The notes: generated by a model not told the origin, from the letters alone. A stretch of DNA of 64,000 nucleotides from Flavobacterium petrolei (GCF_003314435.2 NZ_QNVY02000003.1:310001-374000), one strand, 5' to 3'; counted from the first letter of the stretch, positions 24,103-32,599 are shown. Translations and numbers: made by a program.

Positions 24103-25578
24103 CTATTGTTCTGAAAATTGCTTATTAATTAATTCCGACACTAATTTTCCAGAAATTAATGCTGGCGGAACTCCTGGTCCCGGAACGGTCAATTGACCGG
24201 TGAAATATAAATTCTTAACTTTTTTACTTTTTAATTTTGGTCTCAAAAATGCCGTTTGCAATAATGTATTTGCCATACCGTAAGCATTCCCTTTGTATGA
24301 ATTATACTCCGACACAAAATCATTTTTACAGAATGATTGCTTAAATATAATATTATTTTTGACGCTTTGCTGTGTTAAAGTTTCAAAACGATCTATTATT
24401 TTATCAAAATATTCTTCTCTTAATTCCTCTGTATCATTGATTCCTGGTGCTAAAGGTACAAGAAAAAAGCCAGATTCCATTCCTTCCGGAGCGGCGGTTT
24501 TATCCGTTACCGAAGGGAAATTCGCATAGAACAATGGCTCTTTTGGCCACTGGGGTTCATCGTAAATATCCTTGGCATGTTGGTAAAAATCAACATCAAA
24601 AAATAATGCATGATGCGAAATATTTTCTATTTTTTTGTTGAAACCAACATAAAATAATAATGACGAAGGTGCGAAAACCCTACTGTCCCAATATTTCTCA
24701 GAGTACGCTCTGTGTTCCTGATCCAATAACGTCTCCGTGTGATGATAATCAGCACCACTCAAAATCAAATCTGAATCAATAATTTCGCCGTTTACCTGAA
24801 TAGCTATTGCCGTTTTATTTTCAACAATAATTTTTTCGATATTAGCATTCGTTTGAAACTTTACTCCTAGTTCTATCGCTAAACTTTCCATGCCTCGCAC
24901 CACATCAAACATTCCTGTTTTGGGATGCCAAGTTCCCAAGCCAAAGTCGGCGTAATTCATAAAACTGTAAAACGAAGGCGTGTCTGATGGCTTTGCGCCA
25001 AGAAACAATACTGGAAATTCCAATATTTGGATTAGCCTTTCATTTTTAAATTTTTTGCGAACATCTCTACTGATGTTGCTAAAAAATTGTCCTACTTTCA
25101 TGGCTGTTTCCACAGTTATTAATTCGAGTGGAGAAACTCCTGGACGGTATACTAACTCTTTGATGGCAATATCATAATTACTCTTGGCCTCAGCCATAAA
25201 GTCACTTAGCAGTTTACCGCTACCTTTTTCAATAGCTTCAAAAGCAACTGTAATGTCCGCTAAATTGTCCGCTATCGTTATGAAATCATCTATCCCATAA
25301 TACACTCGATAAGCAGGAGACAATTTGATGAGTTCATAATAATCCGTAGTCTTCTTTCCAAAGTCAGCAAAGAAACGTTCGAAAACATCTGGCATCCAGT
25401 ACCAGCTCGGCCCCATATCAAAGGTAAATCCTTCTCGCTTTAGTTGTCGTGCGCGTCCGCCTATGGCGTCATTTTTTTCGTAGATTGTAACGTCATGTCC
25501 ACTTTGAGCTAAATAAGCAGATGCAGCTAACGCAGAGAACCCAGAACCTATAATTGTAATTTTTTTTATTTTCTTCAT
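24103..25578 (-). CDS. crtI: Phytoene desaturase
   Basis: 491 aa. N-terminal FAD-binding G-S-G-F-S-A-L-A-A-S-A-Y-L-A with E-K at the end of the second strand; G-P-S-W-Y-W-M-P-D follows; the C-terminal FAD motif is F-T-G-Q-L-T-V-P-G-P-G-V-P. It dehydrogenates phytoene to lycopene. It lies 39 bases downstream of the MerR-like regulator and appears to have its own promoter in that gap. It forms an operon with crtB and crtZ. Confidence 0.95.
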   Translation of the reverse strand: MKKIKKITIIGSGFSALAASAYLAQSGHDVTIYEKNDAIGGRARQLKREGFTFDMGPSWYWMPDVFERFFADFGKKTTDYYELIKLSPAYRVYYGIDDFITIADNLADITVAFEAIEKGSGKLLSDFMAEAKSNYDIAIKELVYRPGVSPLELITVETAMKVGQFFSNISRDVRKKFKNERLIQILEFPVLFLGAKPSDTPSFYSFMNYADFGLGTWHPKTGMFDVVRGMESLAIELGVKFQTNANIEKIIVENKTAIAIQVNGEIIDSDLILSGADYHHTETLLDQEHRAYSEKYWDSRVFAPSSLLFYVGFNKKIENISHHALFFDVDFYQHAKDIYDEPQWPKEPLFYANFPSVTDKTAAPEGMESGFFLVPLAPGINDTEELREEYFDKIIDRFETLTQQSVKNNIIFKQSFCKNDFVSEYNSYKGNAYGMANTLLQTAFLRPKLKSKKVKNLYFTGQLTVPGPGVPPALISGKLVSELINKQFSEQ

Positions 25579-25586
25579 TTGTTTAG

Positions 25587-25617
25587 CAAATATATAAATT
25601 GTTTAAACAAAAAACAA
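25587..25617 (-). promoter_or_regulatory. Putative crtI promoter with palindromic operator
   Basis: Minus strand: TTG (25617-25615), 20 bases, TATATTTG (25594-25587), an excellent Flavobacterium promoter. The perfect palindrome TTGTTTAAACAA (25599-25610) fills most of the spacer, the usual site for a MerR-type regulator. A second TTGTTTA on the plus strand at 25579-25585 lies exactly 20 bases from the first. The regulator gene is immediately upstream. Confidence 0.6.
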
Positions 25618-26514
25618 TTAAATCCAGTCGACTAATTCATTGATCGAACTAAATATTGTTATTCGTTCTGGAAGTTCTTCTTTTTTAATAAACTCAACCA
25701 TTCTACCGAGGTACCATAATTCAGTAGTATCATCCAATAACTCTTCAGACATTTTTTGGATATAACTGTCCAATATATCTCTTTCGGGCTGAACTGTTAA
25801 GTACGACACAAAAACAATGGAATCAAAATGCTTTTTCAAATCTTTTAGATTTTCAATTGGCATACTTTCCCCTAAATAAATGGTTTTGTATCCATGCAAT
25901 AAAATTTCATAATTGAGATACATTAAGCCCAATTCGTGAATTTCATTCATTGGCAGAGACAAAACAAAAACTTTATCCAGTTTGGTTTGTTTTAAAATTT
26001 GAAGCTTTTCAGTATTTATTAATAGTTTTTGTTTAATTAAGTAGCTGATAAAATGTTCGTGAGCAGGTGTTATAGTATCAGATTGCCACAATAATCCCAA
26101 TTCATTCATCAAGGGAATGAAAACTTGATGAAAGACTTCTTTGAATGATTTTTCCGCGATTAACCAATTGTATGTATTAAAGAAAAGCTCTTGGTCAAAG
26201 TTCATCATCGCCATTTTGAACTCACTAATAGCGTGGCTTTTGGCTGTTTTGCTCGAAATTATTTCTCGCACTAAAGACGGTATTTTTTCTTGCGGATATG
26301 TTGCTATTTTTGAGATTTTATATCCGTAATCGTGTAACAATGTGATATTTAACAGCTTTTGCAAACTAGCTAAATCGTACAAACGAATGTTAGTATCCGT
26401 ACGCATAGGTTGGAGAATATCATATCTTTTCTCCCAAATTCGTATCGTATGCGCTTTGATCCCTGAGAGGTTTTCAAGATCTTTTATACTAAACACACTT
26501 TTTATATTGTTCAT
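25618..26514 (-). CDS. MerR-family regulator with cobalamin-binding-like domain (CarH/LitR type)
   Basis: 298 aa. The N-terminal winged helix-turn-helix (about residues 7-75) has G-I-K-A-H-T-I-R-I-W-E-K-R-Y. A helical bundle (about 95-170) holds W143 and E153-H154, the W-x9-E-H signature of B12 photoreceptors. A Rossmann-like domain (about 180-298) has E191-I-H193-E-L-G196, the E-x-H-x-x-G motif whose His is the lower cobalt ligand in CarH. Family members bind DNA as adenosylcobalamin tetramers in the dark, release it in light, and so switch on carotenoid genes. The gene heads the crt set, which supports that role. Light response itself is inference. Confidence 0.88.
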   Translation of the reverse strand: MNNIKSVFSIKDLENLSGIKAHTIRIWEKRYDILQPMRTDTNIRLYDLASLQKLLNITLLHDYGYKISKIATYPQEKIPSLVREIISSKTAKSHAISEFKMAMMNFDQELFFNTYNWLIAEKSFKEVFHQVFIPLMNELGLLWQSDTITPAHEHFISYLIKQKLLINTEKLQILKQTKLDKVFVLSLPMNEIHELGLMYLNYEILLHGYKTIYLGESMPIENLKDLKKHFDSIVFVSYLTVQPERDILDSYIQKMSEELLDDTTELWYLGRMVEFIKKEELPERITIFSSINELVDWI

Positions 26515-26515
26515 C

Positions 26516-26571
26516 GTTTATCAAAATTTAATAAACAAATGTAAAATAAATTTTATTATAAACGTTTATAA
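26516..26571 (-). promoter_or_regulatory. Putative promoter and multi-half-site operator of the CarH-like gene
   Basis: The -7 box TACATTTG (minus strand, 26543-26536) lies about 20 bases before the ATG. Upstream, over the spacer and -33 region, is the perfect 16-base palindrome TTATAAACGTTTATAA (26556-26571). Two more half-sites, GTTTAT (26516-26521) and ATAAAC (26531-26536), flank the start region, giving four copies of one 6-base half-site in 55 bases. This suits binding by a tetramer and autoregulation. Confidence 0.6.
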
Positions 26572-26894
26572 TCAGCCTTAAACTTTTTTTAATTATACAA
26601 TTACTTCTTATTCAGTTACACACAAAATCAGTTCAAACGACTCTTATACAAATGTTAAATACTGATTTCATGTCCCGTGTATATTTAGTAATTACTCTGT
26701 AAAAAACTAAATGACAATATTTTAAGACCAATAAATTGAAACATACTTTAGTCTTTAAATCGTTATATTATTAATTAACGTTTGTTTTATGTTTAAATAA
26801 TAATCATCCACAATTAGAGATTACGTTGTAATAAAATTATTCTAAAACAATAATTTATAGAAGTAATGACAACCAAAAGTTATACTAGTTACTC
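26572..26894. other. Intergenic stretch without a recognisable gene
   Basis: About 320 very AT-rich bases between the promoter of the CarH-like gene and the terminator of the CotH-type gene. No open frame with plausible coding character, no tRNA and no clear repeat was seen. A GTTTGTTTTATGTTTAAAT segment near 26780-26798 echoes the half-sites of the nearby operator but is not a clean repeat. Confidence 0.6.
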
Positions 26895-26895
26895 A

Positions 26896-26941
26896 CAAAA
26901 AAACAGATAAATAACAGTTTGCACTGTTACTTATCTGTTAC
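26896..26941 (-). terminator. Rho-independent terminator of the CotH-type gene
   Basis: On the minus strand a long stem (CAGATAAGTAACAGT with ACTGTTATTTATCTG, one mismatch, 4-base loop) is followed by a run of seven T. Confidence 0.85.
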
Positions 26942-26967
26942 CCTATTTGTAAAACAGAATGTTTAAA

Positions 26968-29010
26968 TTATTTTTTAATGATTTTTCTGCTGGTAAACCC
27001 CTCTTCATTATAAATCGTTATAAAATAAATACCACTGGAATACGCACTCAAATCCATTGTTATATTTTCGGAATCTGTTTTAATTTCATGCTGTAAAACA
27101 CCCAAAATATTGAACATTTTAACTCCAGTCATCGGTTTACTTGCTTGGATTTGAAGTGTACTTGAAACTGGATTTGGATAAATAGAAAGTGTGGAAGAAG
27201 CTAAAAAAGAACGGTTTGCTAAAGTATCATTATTAGTAGCTACCCAACTTGACGCTAAATTGTTATCTAAAGTAGTGCTTATCAAATCCAGATAAGTACC
27301 ACCGCCATCAGGTGTTGTTGGCCAAGGCGCCGCATCAAAATATTCAACTGAGTCTATTATATTTCCATCGGCATCAGCCAAAACAATTTTCTGAGATTTA
27401 TTAGATAAGTTTCGGACAAACTGACCAAAAGGAACTATTCCGTATTTACTTTGAAAAGCTGTATTATTACTGGTCAAAAAGATCGTTTCATTTCCTCCAA
27501 TAGTTGAATTGAACGGAAACTGATACGTCAATCCTAATTGTCTAAAATATACGCCGGAAAGATTTACGGATCGATCACTAATGTTTTGCAAGGCTATAAA
27601 CTCTAAATCATTACTGACTGGAAAAGTGGTGGACGTTTTAGGATTGTAATTGATTTTAGTTATAACCAAAGGTGGTAACGAAACAGTAGCACAGTTTGTA
27701 AAAGATCCTATATTATTTGTAATCCAAGTGGTTCTGTCAACAATAAAAGTTCTAATTCGGTTTACATCAACATCATGATCATCTAGTGTCCCCCATCTTT
27801 GTTGCTCTCGCGGAATCGCTTCGCTGATGTAACTTAAGGCGTTATCCATATAAGTAATCAATACATCTTTGTTCAATGGCTTGCCAGGCGCTTTTACTTC
27901 ATTCCATCGCTTAGCGAGATTGCAATTAAATGATCCATTATCAAATAAATAGCTCCAAAATGGCGGCCCAATTCTGTTCCCGTTATTAAATTGCCATTTA
28001 TCTACGTGACTGCTGTTTGTAAATGTACTTCCAAAACTTTGGTTAAAATCCCAAACTGGACCTGCTCGCAATTTTCCACCACGGTCTTTATGGAAAAAAG
28101 TGCTGGATTGATACACATCTGCGTTTGAACACAATTCATTTACTAACATAAAATCGACAAAAGAAGGCACATCAATAATCGTTCTATATCCGTCTTCTAA
28201 ATCATCATCGTAGGCATGATCTTGCATTCTGTTGAACTCAGCTTCAATATATTGAGTTTGTTCAGGTGTCGCATTTTCAGGTTTAGGTAAATCATGTACA
28301 AATTTAGTTTCATCCATCCAGAACGCTACAGGATCGCCACCTGTGGTTTTATCCGCTTTGGTTATATATCCGCCAGTGATATTGGGTAACGCATTATCAG
28401 TCGCTTCAATCTTTAAAACGTTAACCCTATTTTCATTGGATTTTATTTTTTCCTGAAAAACATATAATCCTTTATAATCCCCGTTAATCACAACCTCACA
28501 GTATTCCGTTTTAGAGGCATAATTCCCTAATTCTCTCGACATGTAATAGGCTAAATAGTCTCTAACTAAGGAAGGATCAAAACCTAATCCGTTCAAAATC
28601 CAGTCATTTTCACTTGGCATCCCAAAAATACTTACGTTATTATTAGAAGTATTATCTGCTTTTAAAGTGGTTAAACTATACTGTTTTTTAGGCAGCGTTT
28701 GCGTGGAAGAACCTCTAATTTCGATACCAATTCTGCCGGTGTAGTTTAAAAACCCTGCCGTGTTCTGATCCGTCAGGTAATTTCTGGTTCCGTCAGGTCT
28801 CTTAATGATCTTCATGCTTGCTAAAATTTTTGGATCATCAACAATCTCGAGAGGCAAACCTGTGTTCGGGTCATTATCGGTGGTGATAATAACAATAGGG
28901 AGATTACTATCCGTAAAAGTTTGCGCTGTAACGGAATAAGAAGTAATCATAACAATTAACAAAATAAATTTTGAAATTGTAGTAAGCTGGGTGATGTACA
29001 ATTTTTTCAT
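26968..29010 (-). CDS. Secreted CotH-kinase-family protein with lamin-tail and type IX sorting domains
   Basis: About 680 aa from the M-K-K-L-Y start at 29010; an upstream in-frame Met at 29061 would place a hydrophobic stretch before a normal signal peptide, so it is rejected. Order: signal peptide ending at S-V-T-A-Q; CotH domain (about residues 45-440) with E-I-R-G-S-S-T-Q, G-L-Y-V-F-Q-E-K and G-P-V-W-D-F-N-Q-S-F-G; lamin-tail-like beta domain (about 450-580); C-terminal S-I-Y-P-N-P-V domain ending in K-I-I-K-K, the type A signal for the type IX secretion system. CotH relatives phosphorylate proteins; here D-F-N stands where D-F-D is common. Surface or secreted location is likely. Confidence 0.87.
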   Translation of the reverse strand: MKKLYITQLTTISKFILLIVMITSYSVTAQTFTDSNLPIVIITTDNDPNTGLPLEIVDDPKILASMKIIKRPDGTRNYLTDQNTAGFLNYTGRIGIEIRGSSTQTLPKKQYSLTTLKADNTSNNNVSIFGMPSENDWILNGLGFDPSLVRDYLAYYMSRELGNYASKTEYCEVVINGDYKGLYVFQEKIKSNENRVNVLKIEATDNALPNITGGYITKADKTTGGDPVAFWMDETKFVHDLPKPENATPEQTQYIEAEFNRMQDHAYDDDLEDGYRTIIDVPSFVDFMLVNELCSNADVYQSSTFFHKDRGGKLRAGPVWDFNQSFGSTFTNSSHVDKWQFNNGNRIGPPFWSYLFDNGSFNCNLAKRWNEVKAPGKPLNKDVLITYMDNALSYISEAIPREQQRWGTLDDHDVDVNRIRTFIVDRTTWITNNIGSFTNCATVSLPPLVITKINYNPKTSTTFPVSNDLEFIALQNISDRSVNLSGVYFRQLGLTYQFPFNSTIGGNETIFLTSNNTAFQSKYGIVPFGQFVRNLSNKSQKIVLADADGNIIDSVEYFDAAPWPTTPDGGGTYLDLISTTLDNNLASSWVATNNDTLANRSFLASSTLSIYPNPVSSTLQIQASKPMTGVKMFNILGVLQHEIKTDSENITMDLSAYSSGIYFITIYNEEGFTSRKIIKK

Positions 29011-29423
29011 GATTTGATTTCTTGTTAAATTAAAGCATAAATTTAATAAAAAAAAGAACATAAAATACTGATAATCAATTATTTATAAGATAATTAATTA
29101 CTAATGTATCATCAAAATTTTTGATTTAGATATATGACCGAGAGCGACTTACGTTTTCCACTTTTTCAATGAAAAAGAATTGAAATGCGAATTTCCTTTT
29201 TTGGGGTTCAGGAAAATAAATAGTACGGAACGAGTAAAAAAATAATGCGTATTCTGCGACAATATTAAAAAAAGGAATAGTCCCTATATACCAAACTAAT
29301 AGTGACTTTCTAATTTTACAGTTAAAATTTTCAAATTGTAAAACAGTATAAATTTAGTCTATATTATTGAAAATCAGTATATTTACATAAATTATTTTTT
29401 AATGTTTTATAAAAACGACCGTT
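29011..29423. other. Intergenic stretch without a recognisable gene
   Basis: About 410 bases between divergent genes. It contains no credible open frame. A TATATTTAC element near 29378-29386 may be the -7 box of the phosphoribosyltransferase gene. The middle part (29140-29290) has a different, more mixed base composition and may be a decayed remnant, but nothing in it is recognisable. Confidence 0.5.
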
Positions 29424-30059
29424 ATGTACAAGCAGCTATTAAAAGATAGAACGGAAGCGGGCTTTTTACTGTCCGAGAAATTAAAAAAATACCAAAATAC
29501 AAATAGCGTAATTCTTGCCGTTCCCCGAGGCGGAGTTCCTGTGGGATTTGTAATTTCGAAAACCTTACACCTGCCTTTAGATATTGTACTCTCTAAAAAG
29601 ATTGGACATCCTAATAACAAGGAATTTGCAATAGGAGCTGTTTCCATGGATTCCATGATTCTTGACGAGCATCCTGAAGTCCCAAAAAAGTACATAGACC
29701 ATGAAATTAACAAACTCCGGCAACTCCTCAAAGAGAAATACGAACTCTATAGTGGCAACCGAAAACCAATTGATATTGAGAATAAAAATGTGATTCTGGT
29801 AGATGACGGCATTGCGACAGGAAATACCTTGCTTGCCAGTATTGCCATGCTCCGAAAAAAAAATCCTGCAAAAATAATTGTTGCCGTTCCTGTACTTCCC
29901 TCTGATACCGTGCCGCTATTTGAGAAAAATGCCGATGAATTTATTTATTTGATTGCGTCCTCTTATTTCCGGGGAGTAGGAAGTCTATATGAAGAATTCT
30001 ATCAGGTGGATGACGAGGAAGTAATTAAGATGCTGAGTATTATCAATACAACTGAATAA
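29424..30059 (+). CDS. Phosphoribosyltransferase-family protein
   Basis: 211 aa, type I phosphoribosyltransferase fold. The phosphoribosyl-diphosphate loop is V-I-L-V-D-D-G-I-A-T-G-N-T (about residues 122-134). The N-terminal part has V-P-R-G-G-V-P-V-G, shared with a group often fused or adjacent to an alpha/beta hydrolase. The base substrate is unknown. The hydrolase gene follows after 38 bases. Confidence 0.87.
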   Translation: MYKQLLKDRTEAGFLLSEKLKKYQNTNSVILAVPRGGVPVGFVISKTLHLPLDIVLSKKIGHPNNKEFAIGAVSMDSMILDEHPEVPKKYIDHEINKLRQLLKEKYELYSGNRKPIDIENKNVILVDDGIATGNTLLASIAMLRKKNPAKIIVAVPVLPSDTVPLFEKNADEFIYLIASSYFRGVGSLYEEFYQVDDEEVIKMLSIINTTE

Positions 30060-30097
30060 TCAATTATAAAGCTTTAAAATACCTAAAATTAGAAATC

Positions 30098-30733
30098 ATG
30101 GAAAAATTAGATTTAGATATTCCGTTAGCGTCAGTTACGTTGAAAGGAGATTTGATTGTACCCGAAAATGCTACTGGAATAGTTATTTTTTCGCACGGAA
30201 GCGGCAGCAGCAGATTCAGTTCCCGAAATAAAATGGTAGCAGAACTCATTCAGCAACACCACATAGGCACGTTCCTTTTTGACTTGCTTACGGAGGAAGA
30301 AGATGAAACAAATGAAAATCGATTCAATATTGATTTGCTCAGTGACCGATTGATAGCAACAACACAATGGTTGATGGACCAGGAAAGTACCAAAGCACTG
30401 CCAATAGGATATTTTGGTGCAAGTACTGGAGTTGCATCAGCATTGCGGGCTGCTGCGCATTTTAAGGAAAAAATAAAAGCAGTGGTTTCCCGTGGCGGTC
30501 GCCCTGATTTAGCAATATCCGATTTGCCACACGTAACCGCTCCTACGCTGCTGATTGTAGGCAGTCTAGACACTCCAGTCATCAGCATGAATAAAATGGC
30601 TTATAACACATTAGAAGCTCCAAAAGAAATGAAAATCGTTGAGGCGGCAACACATCTCTTTGAAGAACCCGGAAAATTGCAGGAAGTCGCGGATTTAGCC
30701 ATCGATTGGTATAAAAAGTATTTGACGAAATAG
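30098..30733 (+). CDS. Alpha/beta hydrolase of the dienelactone hydrolase-like group
   Basis: 211 aa. The oxyanion segment is I-F-S-H-G-S-G-S-S. The nucleophile elbow reads G-Y-F-G-A-S-T-G-V-A, a G-x-S-x-G variant with Ser in A-S-T-G. Then V-S-R-G-G-R-P-D, an acid in V-G-S-L-D-T-P-V and the final His in A-A-T-H-L-F. It probably cleaves a small ester or thioester in the cytosol. In many bacteria this hydrolase is fused to the phosphoribosyltransferase that precedes it here, which suggests joint function. Confidence 0.85.
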   Translation: MEKLDLDIPLASVTLKGDLIVPENATGIVIFSHGSGSSRFSSRNKMVAELIQQHHIGTFLFDLLTEEEDETNENRFNIDLLSDRLIATTQWLMDQESTKALPIGYFGASTGVASALRAAAHFKEKIKAVVSRGGRPDLAISDLPHVTAPTLLIVGSLDTPVISMNKMAYNTLEAPKEMKIVEAATHLFEEPGKLQEVADLAIDWYKKYLTK

Positions 30734-30835
30734 CAAAGTAACATTCGCTAACTAAATTAGGTCTTAGATTTCAGGTCTGATTTAGTCCCTTAGAATTAAA
30801 AAAGTTAATTGATTAATCACATTAAAACTAGAATC

Positions 30836-31273
30836 ATGGCAACAGTAAACACCTACATCACCTTTAATGGTTTTTGCGAAGAAGCTTTTCTTTTTTACAA
30901 ATCCGTTTTTGGTGGGGAATTCTCTTATTTTGGAAGATTTAAAGACATGCCAATATCCGAAGGCCAAACCTGTCCTCCGGGAGAAGCCGAGAAAATCATG
31001 CACGTTTCGCTTCCTATAAGTAAAGAAACGGCGATTATGGGAAGCGACAGTTTCGAATCCTTTGGAAATGAAACTATTTACGGAAATAACTTTTCGCTTT
31101 CCCTCAATACCGAAAGCAAGGAAGAAGCAGACAAGTTCTTCAATGCACTTTCAGCCGGTGGAAAAATTATCATGCCGATGGAAAACACTTTTTGGAATGC
31201 CTATTTTGGAACCTTGGTTGATAAATTTGGCGTCAATTGGATGGTGAATTTTGATTTGGTGGAAGAAAAATAG
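30836..31273 (+). CDS. VOC-family protein (PhnB-like)
   Basis: 145 aa from the ATG at 30836; a TTG nine codons earlier is less likely. The fold is the glyoxalase/3-demethylubiquinone methyltransferase-like PhnB type: T-Y-I-T-F-N-G-F-C-E-E-A-F-L-F-Y at the start, S-L-N-T-E-S-K-E-E-A-D-K-F-F in the middle and D-K-F-G-V-N-W-M-V-N at the end. Function unknown. A closely matching but decayed copy of its last 17 codons lies at 32636-32689. Confidence 0.87.
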   Translation: MATVNTYITFNGFCEEAFLFYKSVFGGEFSYFGRFKDMPISEGQTCPPGEAEKIMHVSLPISKETAIMGSDSFESFGNETIYGNNFSLSLNTESKEEADKFFNALSAGGKIIMPMENTFWNAYFGTLVDKFGVNWMVNFDLVEEK

Positions 31274-31309
31274 AATAGCACCAACAAATAAATATTTTAT
31301 TAAATAGTG

Positions 31310-31380
31310 AGACACGAATTCCACAAATTTCAAAAAAATTAATTGATGAAAATACGTGAAATTCGTGTCTGTATTTTTTA
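31310..31380 (+). terminator. Inverted repeat with T-rich tail after the VOC gene
   Basis: AGACACGAATT (31310-31320) pairs with AATTCGTGTCT (31360-31370), and CCAC/GTG extends it; GTATTTTTTA follows. The loop is long (about 30 bases), so termination is plausible but not certain. Confidence 0.5.
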
Positions 31381-31537
31381 AAATTATTTCTAGAACCTAT
31401 AACGGTATTTTTATTTGAAGTAAGATAATAACTTGGATTATTTTATATCAAAAACACTTTTTGAATTTTTAAATATTTATCAAAAAATAAGTACTAAATT
31501 TAAATATTAATTTTAAAATTTTAAACAATAATTAATA

Positions 31538-32488
31538 TTACAAATCAACATTTTTAAACACATTCAATTTATCCAAATTCAAGATTGTCTTTGAATTATC
31601 AGTACTTCGAGTATACATGGGTTCAAATTTTGCTCCGTAAACTACCTCATCAAAAGTATAAGAGGTCCTAGCGGCAACCGTGTTACTAAACATATCATCA
31701 AAGGTTTTAATAAAAACGAGAATCTCCCCATTTGTATTTTTAAAATCCGTGTTTGTAAATTTATAAAGTGGACTATTTTCTGTAATAGGATGAACTAGGG
31801 TCCAACTCAAAGTCAAGGCATTTATTCGATCCAATTCCAGTTCTAAAGCGTAAAATTTATTAGTCATTCTTCCATTTTCCTCGATGCTCATTCCTAGTGT
31901 CATTTTAGCTTCAGCATCTGTAAAATTCGTATTTTTAAAAGGCGTAATCCTAATCATTAAGGCTGTATTTTCAGCATAAGGGGCGATTATAGCATTATGA
32001 GAAAACTTTAAAAAAGCTGTCGGTTTACTAAATCGACCAAAAAATAAACCTGTGGCAATTGCAAAACTCAGTAAACCTATTAATGCTTCCCCTGCAGAAA
32101 GCGCACTCGTAAGAAAACCTGAGGGACTTATATGACCATAACCAACCGTTGTGAAGGTTTGGGCACTGAAAAAATAAGCCTGTCCGAATTTGACCCATTC
32201 ACTATCTGCATTTGAAATTCCATTGAGATGTTCAATTCCAATACCATAATAAATTGAGGCAAATATAAAATTGATTGTTACATAGAAAGTGAGAATGACC
32301 AAGATAAATCTCCATCCTGGCATATCAATCATAGTGTGATACCAGCTAATCCGCTGCAAAACATGCATTCCACGTTTCTCTACATTAGCTTTTCCATCCT
32401 TATTTACGAAACGACCGCCATAACTGCTGGCGTTAGTTCCAAAACCGGTATTCTTGTCGGCTTTCGCTTTAGCATTAATAGTATTCAA
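31538..32488 (-). CDS. Inward-rectifier (KirBac-type) potassium channel
   Basis: 316 aa. Two membrane helices (about 59-82 and 127-150) flank a pore loop with selectivity filter T-V-G-Y-G-H (114-119). The C-terminal half is the Kir cytoplasmic immunoglobulin-like domain (for example A-L-M-I-R-I-T-P-F, L-S-W-T-L-V-H-P-I-T, S-Y-T-F-D-E-V-V-Y-G-A-K-F). It conducts K+ across the inner membrane. It stands alone between the VOC gene and the remnant of a second VOC copy. Confidence 0.94.
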   Translation of the reverse strand: MNTINAKAKADKNTGFGTNASSYGGRFVNKDGKANVEKRGMHVLQRISWYHTMIDMPGWRFILVILTFYVTINFIFASIYYGIGIEHLNGISNADSEWVKFGQAYFFSAQTFTTVGYGHISPSGFLTSALSAGEALIGLLSFAIATGLFFGRFSKPTAFLKFSHNAIIAPYAENTALMIRITPFKNTNFTDAEAKMTLGMSIEENGRMTNKFYALELELDRINALTLSWTLVHPITENSPLYKFTNTDFKNTNGEILVFIKTFDDMFSNTVAARTSYTFDEVVYGAKFEPMYTRSTDNSKTILNLDKLNVFKNVDL

Positions 32489-32599
32489 GAGAAGAATTTT
32501 TTATTAATTATTTAACGGTAAAACTAGTTAAAATCAACTCAAAAAAAAAAAGATGCTTTTTCTAATAATTTAAATTTTAAAATTACAATACCTATCAAA

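Noticed and set aside
29011..29061. Upstream start for the CotH-type protein
   Set aside because: It would add a second hydrophobic stretch in front of a normal signal peptide; M-K-K-L at 29010 is the usual pattern.
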